Origin: Bacillota bacterium
GTDB lineage: Bacteria; Bacillota; Clostridia; Oscillospirales; Butyricicoccaceae
NCBI GenBank assembly: GCA_030705725.1
Contig: JAUZPW010000115.1
Location: 1-5,599, forward strand
Reading direction: 5' to 3'
Length of the DNA stretch: 5,599 nt
The notes below the pieces were generated by a model. That model did no database searches and was not told the origin of the DNA. It saw only the letters and a program-made list of their open reading frames with translations. Made by a program: the position numbers and the translations under genes. Shown here piece by piece: positions 1-5,599 of this stretch (position 1 is the first letter of the stretch; every line of letters starts with the position of its first letter).

Positions 1-1989
1 TACTCGTCCGGCAAGCCCGCGATAGGCGTCGGCGCTGGCAATACTCCCGCGGTAATCGACGACTCGGCGGATATTAAAACCGCGGTCAGCTCGATCCTGA
101 TTTCAAAAACCTTTGATAACGGCATGATCTGCTCCTCGGAACAGTCGGTCATCGTCCTCGGCGGTATATATGACGAGGTAAAAAAGGAATTCCAAAACCG
201 CGGGGCTTATTTCCTGACGGAGGAGGAAACCCGCAGGCTCGACGAAATAATCCTCGTGAACGGCTCCGTTAACGCAAAGATAGTGGGTCAGAGCGCCTTC
301 GCGGTCGCGAATATGGCCGGCGTAACGGTGCCAGGGCAGACCAAGGTGCTGATAGGAGAAGTAGAATCGACCGAACTGTCCGAGCCCTTCGCCCATGAAA
401 AGCTCTCCCCCGTTCTCGCCATGTACCGCGCGGCGGATTTCTGCGACGCGGTGGCAAAAGCCGAAAGGCTCGTCGAGGGCGGCGGCTTCGGCCACACCTC
501 GAGCATCTATATAAATACGGTAGCGCAGAAAGAAAAGCTCCGGATCTTCGAAAGCGCGATGAAGACGTCGCGCACGCTCATAAATACTCCCGCCGCGCAG
601 GGCGGCATAGGCGACATCTATAACTTCATGCTGACGCCGTCTCTGACGCTCGGCTGCGGCAGCTGGGGCGGAAACTCGGTATCCGAAAACGTCGGCGTAA
701 AGCATCTGCTCAACATTAAAACGGTTGCCGAAAGGAGAGAGAATATGTTATGGTTCCGCACCCCCGAAAAGGTTTACTATAAAAAAGGCAGCCTTGGCGT
801 GGCCCTCCGGGAGCTCAAAGAGGTAATGGGCAAAAAACGCGCCTTTATTGTAACCGACAAGGCTCTTTACGGTCTCGGCGTTACCGGGCCCGTGGAAAAG
901 CTTCTCGATTCGATGAATATAACGCACCACACCTATTTCGACGTCGACCCGGACCCGACGCTCGCCGCGGCCAAAGCAGGCGCCGCAGCAATGAGCGAAT
1001 TTAAGCCCGACGTTATAATCGCCGTTGGCGGCGGCTCCCCGATGGACGCCGCCAAAATAATGTGGGTTTTATACGAGCACCCCGAAGCGGACTTCACCGA
1101 CCTCGCAATGCGCTTCATGGATATACGCAAAAGGGTGTATTCATTCCCGAAGATGGGCGAAAAGGCGTATTTCGCAGCGATCCCGACCACGGCCGGCACA
1201 GGCAGCGAGGTCACGCCGTTCGCCGTCATAACGGATGAAAAAACCGGCGTCAAATACCCGCTTGCGGATTACGAGCTGATGCCCGACATGGCAATAGTCG
1301 ACGCAGACCTTATGATGAACATGCCGCGCGGTCTTACGGCGGCGTCGGGCATCGACGCTCTTACCCATGCGCTCGAGGCTTACGTTTCGGTTATGGCGAC
1401 CGAATATTCAGACGGCATGGCGCTCACGGCGATAAAAAATATTTTCGAATATCTCCCGAGAGCCTATAACGACGGCGCCGGCGATCCCGAAGCTCGCGAA
1501 AAAATGGCGAACGCCTCGACCATGGCGGGCATTGCTTTCGCGAACGCCTTCCTGGGCGTGTGCCACTCAATGGCGCATAAGCTCGGCGCGTACCACCACA
1601 TTCCGCACGGCGTCGCAAACGCGCTTTTGATAAACACCGTGATAAAATATAACGCCGCCGAGGCGCCCGTAAAGCAGGGCCTCTTCCCGCAGTATAAATA
1701 TCCCCAGGCACAAAAGCGATATTCCGAAATCGCGGCATATCTGGGCCTCCCCGGAAAAACGGATAACGAAAAGCTTCAGAGCCTTATCGAGGCGATAGAA
1801 GAGCTCAAGGAAAAAGTGGGTATTCCCAAAACCATCGCGGACGCGGGTGTCAACGAAAAAACGTTTATGCTGAAGCTCGACGAAATGTCGCTCGCGGCCT
1901 TCGACGACCCGTGCACCGGCGCGAACCCGAGATACCCGCTCATAAAAGAAATCAGAGATATGTATCTCGACGCGTACTTCGGCAGATAG
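1..1989 (+). CDS. adhE: Bifunctional acetaldehyde-CoA/alcohol dehydrogenase AdhE (5' partial)
   Basis: The reading frame is open from base 1 and ends at TAG 1987-1989, giving 662 residues. Comparing spacing with E. coli AdhE, about 200 N-terminal residues are missing. The protein reduces acetyl-CoA to acetaldehyde and then ethanol with two NADH; AdhE proteins assemble into cytoplasmic spirosome filaments. The aldehyde dehydrogenase half comes first: the active-site cysteine is window residue 44, in GMICSSEQ, and the half closes with the LGCGSWGGNS segment near 220. A linker (ENMLWFRTPEKVYY) leads into the iron-dependent alcohol dehydrogenase half, with GGGSPMD (343-349) for NAD binding. The iron ligands are D452, H456, H522 and H536; their spacing (4, 66, 14) equals that of E. 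coli D653, H657, H723 and H737. All key residues are present, so it should be active. A terminator follows at once, so this is the last gene of its transcript. Identity is very secure. Confidence 0.97.
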   Translation, partial: YSSGKPAIGVGAGNTPAVIDDSADIKTAVSSILISKTFDNGMICSSEQSVIVLGGIYDEVKKEFQNRGAYFLTEEETRRLDEIILVNGSVNAKIVGQSAFAVANMAGVTVPGQTKVLIGEVESTELSEPFAHEKLSPVLAMYRAADFCDAVAKAERLVEGGGFGHTSSIYINTVAQKEKLRIFESAMKTSRTLINTPAAQGGIGDIYNFMLTPSLTLGCGSWGGNSVSENVGVKHLLNIKTVAERRENMLWFRTPEKVYYKKGSLGVALRELKEVMGKKRAFIVTDKALYGLGVTGPVEKLLDSMNITHHTYFDVDPDPTLAAAKAGAAAMSEFKPDVIIAVGGGSPMDAAKIMWVLYEHPEADFTDLAMRFMDIRKRVYSFPKMGEKAYFAAIPTTAGTGSEVTPFAVITDEKTGVKYPLADYELMPDMAIVDADLMMNMPRGLTAASGIDALTHALEAYVSVMATEYSDGMALTAIKNIFEYLPRAYNDGAGDPEAREKMANASTMAGIAFANAFLGVCHSMAHKLGAYHHIPHGVANALLINTVIKYNAAEAPVKQGLFPQYKYPQAQKRYSEIAAYLGLPGKTDNEKLQSLIEAIEELKEKVGIPKTIADAGVNEKTFMLKLDEMSLAAFDDPCTGANPRYPLIKEIRDMYLDAYFGR

Positions 1990-2004
1990 CTTTTATCTCT
2001 TAAA

Positions 2005-2049
2005 AAAACACGGGGCGGTCTTTTTTAAGACAGCCCCGTGTTTTCTTTT
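2005..2049. terminator. Bidirectional intrinsic terminator between adhE and spoIIID
   Basis: The outer stem pairs 2005-2016 with 2033-2044 (12 bp, GC-rich core CGGGGC/GCCCCG). After a single G/A mismatch, an inner 5-bp stem (2018-2022 with 2027-2031) is capped by a TTTT loop. On the plus strand the stem runs into TTTTCTTTT; on the minus strand it runs into seven Ts (complement of 2002-2008). It lies 15 bases after the adhE stop and about 70 bases after the spoIIID stop. The two genes converge, so it most likely ends both transcripts. Confidence 0.93.
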
Positions 2050-2114
2050 ATGAAGGATTGTTGAGAAACGAAATTAAAGCAGGGTTGCCTCTGCTTATAG
2101 TAAGCCAAGGATAT

Positions 2115-2387
2115 TTAATTAAGTTTGCCGGCCGTCTCCGATTTTTTCTTGTATTTTTCCCGGGTCGCCGCGCCGCCGCGAAGGTGCCGTTCGCATTTAT
2201 TAAGCTCCAAGACTTTTTTAACGTCGTTATAAAGGCTATGGTTGTACACTCTGAGCCGCTCGGTTATATCCTTATGTACCGTCGACTTGGAGATTCCGAA
2301 CCGTTTAGCAGCCTTGCGGACAGTAGCCCCGTTTTCAATGATGAAATTTGCCAGAGTTACGCATCGCTCCTCCACGTTCCATCTCAA
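2115..2387 (-). CDS. spoIIID: Sporulation transcriptional regulator SpoIIID
   Basis: This encodes 90 residues, close to the 93 of Bacillus subtilis SpoIIID, a DNA-binding protein that activates or represses mother-cell genes after sigma-E becomes active. The helix-turn-helix spans about residues 22-45 (TVRKAAKRFGISKSTVHKDI). The C-terminal family signature follows: ERHLRGG at 66-72 and the basic EKYKKK at 77-82. I chose TTG 2385-2387 as start. It leaves 24 residues up to the conserved TVR, the same as in B. subtilis, and a Shine-Dalgarno-like AGAGGGTG (2395-2402) lies 7 bases upstream. An earlier in-frame TTG (2406-2408) would add seven residues but has no ribosome site and would sit too close to the predicted transcript start. 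The gene is alone on its strand, convergent with adhE and divergent from the glutamate synthase operon. A sigma-E-like promoter lies upstream. Confidence 0.95.
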   Translation of the reverse strand: MRWNVEERCVTLANFIIENGATVRKAAKRFGISKSTVHKDITERLRVYNHSLYNDVKKVLELNKCERHLRGGAATREKYKKKSETAGKLN

Positions 2388-2394
2388 TATATAA

Positions 2395-2402
2395 CACCCT
2401 CT
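2395..2402 (-). promoter_or_regulatory. Ribosome binding site that sets the spoIIID start
   Basis: AGAGGGTG on the minus strand resembles AGGAGGTG and sits 7 bases before TTG 2385-2387. It lies inside the first codons of the longer alternative reading frame starting at 2408, which argues for the shorter 90-residue protein. Confidence 0.65.
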
Positions 2403-2425
2403 TCGCAAATTGCTTTGTTAGGGTA

Positions 2426-2454
2426 TATATATGTCAAAGGCGAAAGCAATATGT
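2426..2454 (-). promoter_or_regulatory. Sigma-E-like promoter of spoIIID
   Basis: On the minus strand, ACATATT (2454-2448) matches the sigma-E -35 core ATATT. Then, 14 bases on, CATATATA (2433-2426) resembles the -10 consensus CATACANT, with mismatches at two positions. The 14-base spacing is the preferred one for sigma-E. Transcription would begin near 2419, leaving a leader of about 32 bases that includes the Shine-Dalgarno site. Control of spoIIID by sigma-E is established in B. subtilis; that it applies here is inferred from the sequence match. Confidence 0.65.
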
Positions 2455-2481
2455 TTTTAACGTAAAAGAGAAATCCCCCCT

Positions 2482-2496
2482 CCGGCAATATGCCGG
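2482..2496. repeat. Small perfect GC-rich stem-loop in the divergent intergenic region
   Basis: CCGGCA and TGCCGG form a perfect 6-bp inverted repeat around an ATA loop. It lies between the two divergent promoters and outside both expected transcripts. A run of six Cs precedes it and an AT-rich stretch follows. It has no proper T-tract on either strand, so it is a poor terminator. It could be an operator or a remnant of a dispersed repeat; its role is unknown. Confidence 0.4.
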
Positions 2497-2564
2497 GCGT
2501 ATTTTATTTGATCCTGTCGAATATAAATTATGAAATTTTAGAAAATAAATCCTGCAAAAAATGA

Positions 2565-2593
2565 TTGACAAACATAAACGGCAAACATATAAT
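2565..2593 (+). promoter_or_regulatory. Perfect-consensus sigma-A promoter of the glutamate synthase operon
   Basis: TTGACA (2565-2570) and TATAAT (2588-2593) are both exact consensus hexamers, separated by the ideal 17 bases. AT-rich DNA with A-tracts just upstream (about 2521-2560) could act as an UP element. The start site should be near 2600. This is an inherently strong, activator-independent promoter, so control is more likely to act after initiation; a terminator hairpin begins right at the predicted start site. Confidence 0.9.
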
Positions 2594-2601
2594 AGTTTAT
2601 G

Positions 2602-2660
2602 AACAATGGCGTTCACTGGCGGAGCAATGTATTCTCCCGGTGAACACCCTTGTTTTTTTT
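2602..2660 (+). terminator. Leader intrinsic terminator (putative attenuator) ahead of the glutamate synthase operon
   Basis: The hairpin pairs 2602-2616 with 2640-2654: AACAA with TTGTT, GG with CC, and GTTCAC with GTGAAC, interrupted by two single mismatches. A less regular upper stem (2617-2624 with 2632-2639) carries a loop near 2625-2631. Eight Ts follow at 2653-2660. The structure begins within a few bases of the predicted transcript start, so the default product would be an RNA of about 60 bases. The first gene starts 30 bases beyond the T-run and I see no second promoter between them. Expression of the operon should therefore depend on read-through. The regulator is unknown. Confidence 0.82.
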
Positions 2661-2689
2661 GACGAAAATACGAAAGGAATGTCTGCGGC

Positions 2690-3787
2690 ATGCTAAGAGA
2701 AGGCGAGGTAAGAATCCCGTCCGGATGCGCAATTTCCGGCTTTTTTTCAAGATCGGGCAGCCGGATTTCCGGCGGCACGATCCTCAAATCCATAGCGACC
2801 ATGCACGACAGGTCGAACGGCCTCGGCGGCGGGTTTGCCGGCTATGGAATCTACCCCGAATATAAGGAGCTTTACGCCCTGCATGTTTTTTACGACAATA
2901 TGACGTCGAGAGAGGAAACCGAGCGCTATCTCGACAGGCGTTTCGATATAGTCAACCTTTCCCGCATACCGACCGTCAAGACGTCCGAAATTACGGATGT
3001 TCCGCTTATCTGGCGGTATTTTGTGACGCCATTGCCTACCAAACTTGCAAACGAGCAGATTGATGAAAGAGAATATGTCGCGAGATGCGTTGTTAGCGTA
3101 AATACGAAAATCGACGGAGCCTATATTTTCTCAAGCGGTAAAAACATGGGCGTGTTCAAAGCGGTCGGCTATCCCGAGGACGTCGCGCGGTTTTACAGGC
3201 TCGAGGATTATTCGGGCTACTGCTGGACGGCGCACGGAAGGTACCCGACGAACACCCCCGGCTGGTGGGGCGGCGCGCACCCCTTCGCGCTGCTCGATTA
3301 TTCAATAGTACATAACGGCGAAATATCGAGCTACGACGCGAACCGCCGCTTCGTCGAAATGTTCGGCTATAAATGCACGCTTTTGACGGACACCGAGGTA
3401 ATAACCTATATAATCGACTACCTAAACCGCAGGCAGGGCCTCCCGCTTAAGGATGTGGCGAAGGTGATCGCCGCCCCCTTCTGGAGCGAAATCGAAAAGC
3501 TGCCCGAAAAGGAAAAAGAGAAGCTCACCTATCTCAGAAACGTTTACTCGAGCCTGCTCGTCACCGGGCCGTTTTCGATCCTGCTGGGCTTTGACGGCGG
3601 CATGATGGCGCTGAACGACAGGCTGAAGCTAAGATCGATGGTCGCGGCGGAAAAAGGCGACACTTTGTATGTCGCAAGCGAGGAATGCGCGATACGCGAG
3701 ATCTGCCCCGCGCCCGACAGGCTCTGGTCGCCGAAAGGCGGAGAGGCGGTAATGGCCGTCCTCGAGGGGGAAAAGAGTAAAGTTTGA
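2690..3787 (+). CDS. Class II glutamine amidotransferase subunit of split glutamate synthase
   Basis: This 365-residue protein matches the glutaminase domain of GltB-type glutamate synthases as a stand-alone protein. It should hydrolyse glutamine and pass ammonia to the FMN subunit encoded next. Class II (Ntn-type) motifs appear in order: candidate nucleophile Cys13 in SGCAISGF; MHDRSNGLGGGF near 40-51; RYPTNT (184-189), which includes the glutamine-binding arginine; HNGEI (208-212) with the oxyanion asparagine and glycine; and TDTE (233-236). Because Cys13 must be N-terminal to act, removal of a 12-residue propeptide is likely, as known for GltB and B. subtilis PurF. ATG 2690 is the only reasonable start; AAAGGA (2673-2678) lies 11 bases upstream, slightly far. 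It is the first gene behind the attenuated promoter, with 16 bases to the next. A related role, such as the amidotransferase subunit of N-methylglutamate synthase, is possible but less likely given the iron-sulfur neighbours. Confidence 0.9.
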   Translation: MLREGEVRIPSGCAISGFFSRSGSRISGGTILKSIATMHDRSNGLGGGFAGYGIYPEYKELYALHVFYDNMTSREETERYLDRRFDIVNLSRIPTVKTSEITDVPLIWRYFVTPLPTKLANEQIDEREYVARCVVSVNTKIDGAYIFSSGKNMGVFKAVGYPEDVARFYRLEDYSGYCWTAHGRYPTNTPGWWGGAHPFALLDYSIVHNGEISSYDANRRFVEMFGYKCTLLTDTEVITYIIDYLNRRQGLPLKDVAKVIAAPFWSEIEKLPEKEKEKLTYLRNVYSSLLVTGPFSILLGFDGGMMALNDRLKLRSMVAAEKGDTLYVASEECAIREICPAPDRLWSPKGGEAVMAVLEGEKSKV

Positions 3788-3803
3788 AAGGAAAGTCATA
3801 TCA

Positions 3804-5306
3804 ATGATTGATTTTTTATATCCCGAGTACGAAATAGTCAGAAACCCCGACCGCTGCATAAAATGCCGCGCGTGCGAGCGGCAGTGCTCGAACGAGGTGC
3901 ATAAATTCGACCCGGAGCTGAACATGATGACAGCCGACGAATCGAAATGCGTCGCCTGCCACCGCTGCGCGTCAATTTGCCCTACAAGGGCGATAAAAAT
4001 AGTGAAAACCGACCATACCTTCCGCGAAAATCATAACTGGACCAACGAAACGATCACCGAGCTCTACCGTCAGGCCTCGACGGGCGGCGTGCTGCTCTCC
4101 TCGATGGGAAACCCCAAGCCCTACCCCGTTTACTGGGATAAAATCCTCATAAACGCGTCGCAGGTCACAAACCCGTCCATCGACCCTCTCAGGGAGCCGA
4201 TGGAAACAAAGGTGTTTCTCGGCAGAAAGCCCGAAAAAATGGAGTTTGATAAAGACGGAAACCTCGTGATTAAAAAATATCCGAACCTTGAGCTTAGCGT
4301 TCCCGTCATGTTTTCCGCCATGTCCTACGGCTCGATAAGCTATAACGCGCACGAAAGCCTGGCCCGTGCCGCGTCCGAGCTCGGCATTTATTACAATACC
4401 GGCGAGGGCGGCCTGCACGAGGACTTTTACAAATACGGCAAAAACACGATAGTTCAGGTCGCGAGCGGCCGCTTCGGAGTACATAAGGACTATCTCGACG
4501 CCGGAGCCGCCATTGAAATTAAAATGGGTCAGGGCGCTAAACCGGGCATCGGCGGCCACCTGCCCGGGACCAAAATCGCGGGCGATATATCAAAAACCCG
4601 CATGATCCCCGAGGGCACCGATGCCCTCTCCCCCTATCCGCACCACGATATTTACTCTATCGAGGATTTAAGGCAGCTTGTCTATTCCCTAAAGGAGGCA
4701 ACCGCCTATAAAAAGCCGGTAATCGTTAAAATAGCAGCCGTGCATAACGTTGCCGCGATAGCCTCAGGGATAGCCCGCAGCGGCGCCGATATAATAGCGA
4801 TCGACGGCTACCGCGGCGGCACGGGCGCCGCTCCGACGAGGATCCGCGACAATGTCGGCATCCCGGTTGAGCTTGCCTTAGCCAGCGCCGACGAGCGCCT
4901 CCGCCGGGAGGGAATCAGAAACAACGTGTCTCTGGTCGTCGGCGGGTCCATAAGAAGCAGCTCAGACCTTGTCAAGGCGATAGCGCTCGGGGCCGACGCC
5001 GTGTATATCGCGACCGGCGCGCTGCTTGCGCTCGGCTGCCACCTCTGCAGAAGCTGCCACCTCGGCACCTGCAACTGGGGCATCGCGACCCAGCGCCCGG
5101 ACCTCGTCAAGCGCCTTAATCCCGACGTCGGCTATAAAAGGCTCGTTAACCTTATTCAGGCGTGGAACCACGAGGTTAAGGAAATGCTCGGCGGCATGGG
5201 CATAAATTCGATAGAGGCGTTAAGGGGCAACCGCCTGATGCTTAGGGGCGTCGGACTAAACGAAAAAGAGCTCGAAATCCTCGGAATAATGCATGCGGGC
5301 GAGTAG
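3804..5306 (+). CDS. gltB: Glutamate synthase core subunit: ferredoxin module fused to FMN-binding GltB domain
   Basis: This 500-residue protein should catalyse the synthase half-reaction: 2-oxoglutarate, ammonia and two electrons give glutamate on FMN. Residues 18-28 and 49-59 form two four-cysteine clusters, C-x2-C-x2-C-x3-C, typical of a 2[4Fe-4S] ferredoxin. The rest is the GltB FMN/TIM-barrel domain. Its hallmarks are FSAMSYGSIS, NTGEGG, KMGQGAKPGIGGHLPG, VKIAAVHNVAAIASGI, IDGYRGGTGAAP and VVGGSIRSSSD. C412, C418 and C423 fit the C-x5-C-x4-C motif that binds the [3Fe-4S] cluster of glutamate synthases; an extra cysteine, C415, sits among them. Unlike E. coli GltB (about 1,500 residues), there is no amidotransferase domain, which is the preceding gene, and no GXGXG domain. 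AAAGGA overlapping the upstream stop codon serves as ribosome site, 11 bases before ATG. The symbol gltB is used loosely for this domain. Confidence 0.92.
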   Translation: MIDFLYPEYEIVRNPDRCIKCRACERQCSNEVHKFDPELNMMTADESKCVACHRCASICPTRAIKIVKTDHTFRENHNWTNETITELYRQASTGGVLLSSMGNPKPYPVYWDKILINASQVTNPSIDPLREPMETKVFLGRKPEKMEFDKDGNLVIKKYPNLELSVPVMFSAMSYGSISYNAHESLARAASELGIYYNTGEGGLHEDFYKYGKNTIVQVASGRFGVHKDYLDAGAAIEIKMGQGAKPGIGGHLPGTKIAGDISKTRMIPEGTDALSPYPHHDIYSIEDLRQLVYSLKEATAYKKPVIVKIAAVHNVAAIASGIARSGADIIAIDGYRGGTGAAPTRIRDNVGIPVELALASADERLRREGIRNNVSLVVGGSIRSSSDLVKAIALGADAVYIATGALLALGCHLCRSCHLGTCNWGIATQRPDLVKRLNPDVGYKRLVNLIQAWNHEVKEMLGGMGINSIEALRGNRLMLRGVGLNEKELEILGIMHAGE

Positions 5307-5307
5307 C

Positions 5308-5313
5308 GGAGGA
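5308..5313 (+). promoter_or_regulatory. Strong ribosome binding site of the third operon gene
   Basis: GGAGGA lies 6 bases before ATG 5320 and just after the preceding stop codon. It is nearer to consensus than the AAAGGA sites of the first two genes, and its spacing is optimal. Confidence 0.85.
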
Positions 5314-5319
5314 TTAATT

Positions 5320-5599
5320 ATGAAAAGAATATATGTCAACGAAAAATGGTGCCTCGGCTGCCATCTCTGCGAATATTACTGCGCCTTCGCGAACAGCGGG
5401 AAAACGGATATGGCGAAAGCCCTCAGAGATGTGCGCATCAACCCCAGAATACAGGTCGAGGAGGGCGGGTCCGTGAGCTTCGCGGGTTCCTGCCGCCACT
5501 GTGAGGAGCCGCTTTGCGTCAAAAGCTGCATTTCGGGCTCGCTCTCCGTAAAAGACGGGGTTATCACGGTGAACCGCGACAAATGCGTCGGCTGCTATA
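5320..5599 (+). CDS. 4Fe-4S polyferredoxin electron-transfer subunit (3' partial)
   Basis: The first 93 residues are visible before the window ends. C11, C14, C17 and C21 form a C-x2-C-x2-C-x3-C cluster. C58, C61, C66 and C70 form C-x2-C-x4-C-x3-C. C89 and C92 (KCVGC) begin a third set. This pattern is that of the HycB/CooF/DmsB-like ferredoxin family, which usually carries four [4Fe-4S] clusters and passes electrons between redox subunits. There is no signal peptide, so it should be cytoplasmic. It lies 13 bases after the FMN subunit in the same operon, so it probably links an electron donor (ferredoxin or a flavin oxidoreductase encoded further right) to the synthase. This family alone does not specify the partner; the role comes from context. 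Confidence 0.88.
   Translation, partial: MKRIYVNEKWCLGCHLCEYYCAFANSGKTDMAKALRDVRINPRIQVEEGGSVSFAGSCRHCEEPLCVKSCISGSLSVKDGVITVNRDKCVGCY

Noticed and set aside
103..705. 200-codon minus-strand reading frame opposite adhE
   Set aside because: It is a shadow of the adhE coding frame in GC-biased DNA; adhE is unambiguous on the plus strand.
2058..2465. 135-codon plus-strand reading frame across the spoIIID locus
   Set aside because: It is antisense to the clearly recognisable spoIIID, resembles no known family, and would have to be transcribed past the adhE terminator.
2599..2643. A 14-codon reading frame (ATG to TGA) inside the leader hairpin, a possible leader peptide
   Set aside because: Its ATG coincides with the predicted transcript start, it has no ribosome site, and its codons are not enriched for glutamate, glutamine or any other single amino acid.
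2602..2660. ANTAR-protein target RNA (loop bases AATGTA have A at position 1 and G at position 4)
   Set aside because: The known motif needs two stem-loops with clean six-base loops. Only one hairpin fits here, and its loop is not closed as a hexaloop.
2434..2802. 122-codon minus-strand reading frame across the divergent intergenic region
   Set aside because: It overlaps the promoter, the leader hairpin and the start of the amidotransferase gene, and shows no protein-like motifs.
3972..4559. 195-codon minus-strand reading frame opposite the FMN subunit
   Set aside because: It is antisense to a highly conserved enzyme gene and shows no recognisable domain.
1..5599. CRISPR arrays, insertion sequences, tRNA or rRNA genes
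   Set aside because: I saw no regularly spaced repeats, transposase-like protein, terminal inverted repeats or tRNA/rRNA-like sequence in the window.

Overview
The window looks like a piece of chromosome from an anaerobic, fermentative, endospore-forming member of the Clostridia (Firmicutes). Three things suggest this: a bifunctional aldehyde/alcohol dehydrogenase (AdhE), the sporulation regulator SpoIIID, and a glutamate synthase split into separate genes for its domains, with ferredoxin-type subunits. Start sites and Shine-Dalgarno sequences are also Gram-positive in style. The DNA is moderately GC-rich, so a GC-richer uncultured lineage is more likely than classical low-GC Clostridium; this placement is inference.

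Layout. Bases 1-1989 (+) are the 3' three quarters of adhE, cut by the window edge. A strong two-tier hairpin at 2005-2044 with T-runs on both sides separates it from spoIIID (2115-2387, minus) and probably terminates both convergent genes. Bases 2388-2689 contain no gene but are dense in signals. On the minus strand there is a sigma-E-like promoter for spoIIID. In the middle is a small GC-rich stem-loop. On the plus strand there is a fully consensus sigma-A promoter (TTGACA, 17 bp, TATAAT), followed almost at once by a long intrinsic-terminator hairpin with eight Ts. The operon behind it starts at 2690: a class II glutamine amidotransferase (2690-3787), an FMN/iron-sulfur glutamate synthase core protein with an N-terminal ferredoxin module (3804-5306), and the start of a polyferredoxin-like electron-transfer subunit (5320 to the window end).

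How the genes work together. The operon fits an archaeal/clostridial-type, multi-subunit glutamate synthase. The amidotransferase releases ammonia from glutamine, the FMN subunit adds it to 2-oxoglutarate, and the iron-sulfur proteins feed in electrons. The GXGXG domain and a flavin oxidoreductase would be expected beyond the right edge but cannot be seen here. AdhE (acetyl-CoA to ethanol, re-oxidising NADH) and SpoIIID (mother-cell regulator) are separate units with no obvious link to nitrogen assimilation.

Nothing here is clearly an undescribed system. The most unusual signal is the terminator placed directly at the start of the glutamate synthase transcript, with almost no room for an upstream aptamer or leader peptide.
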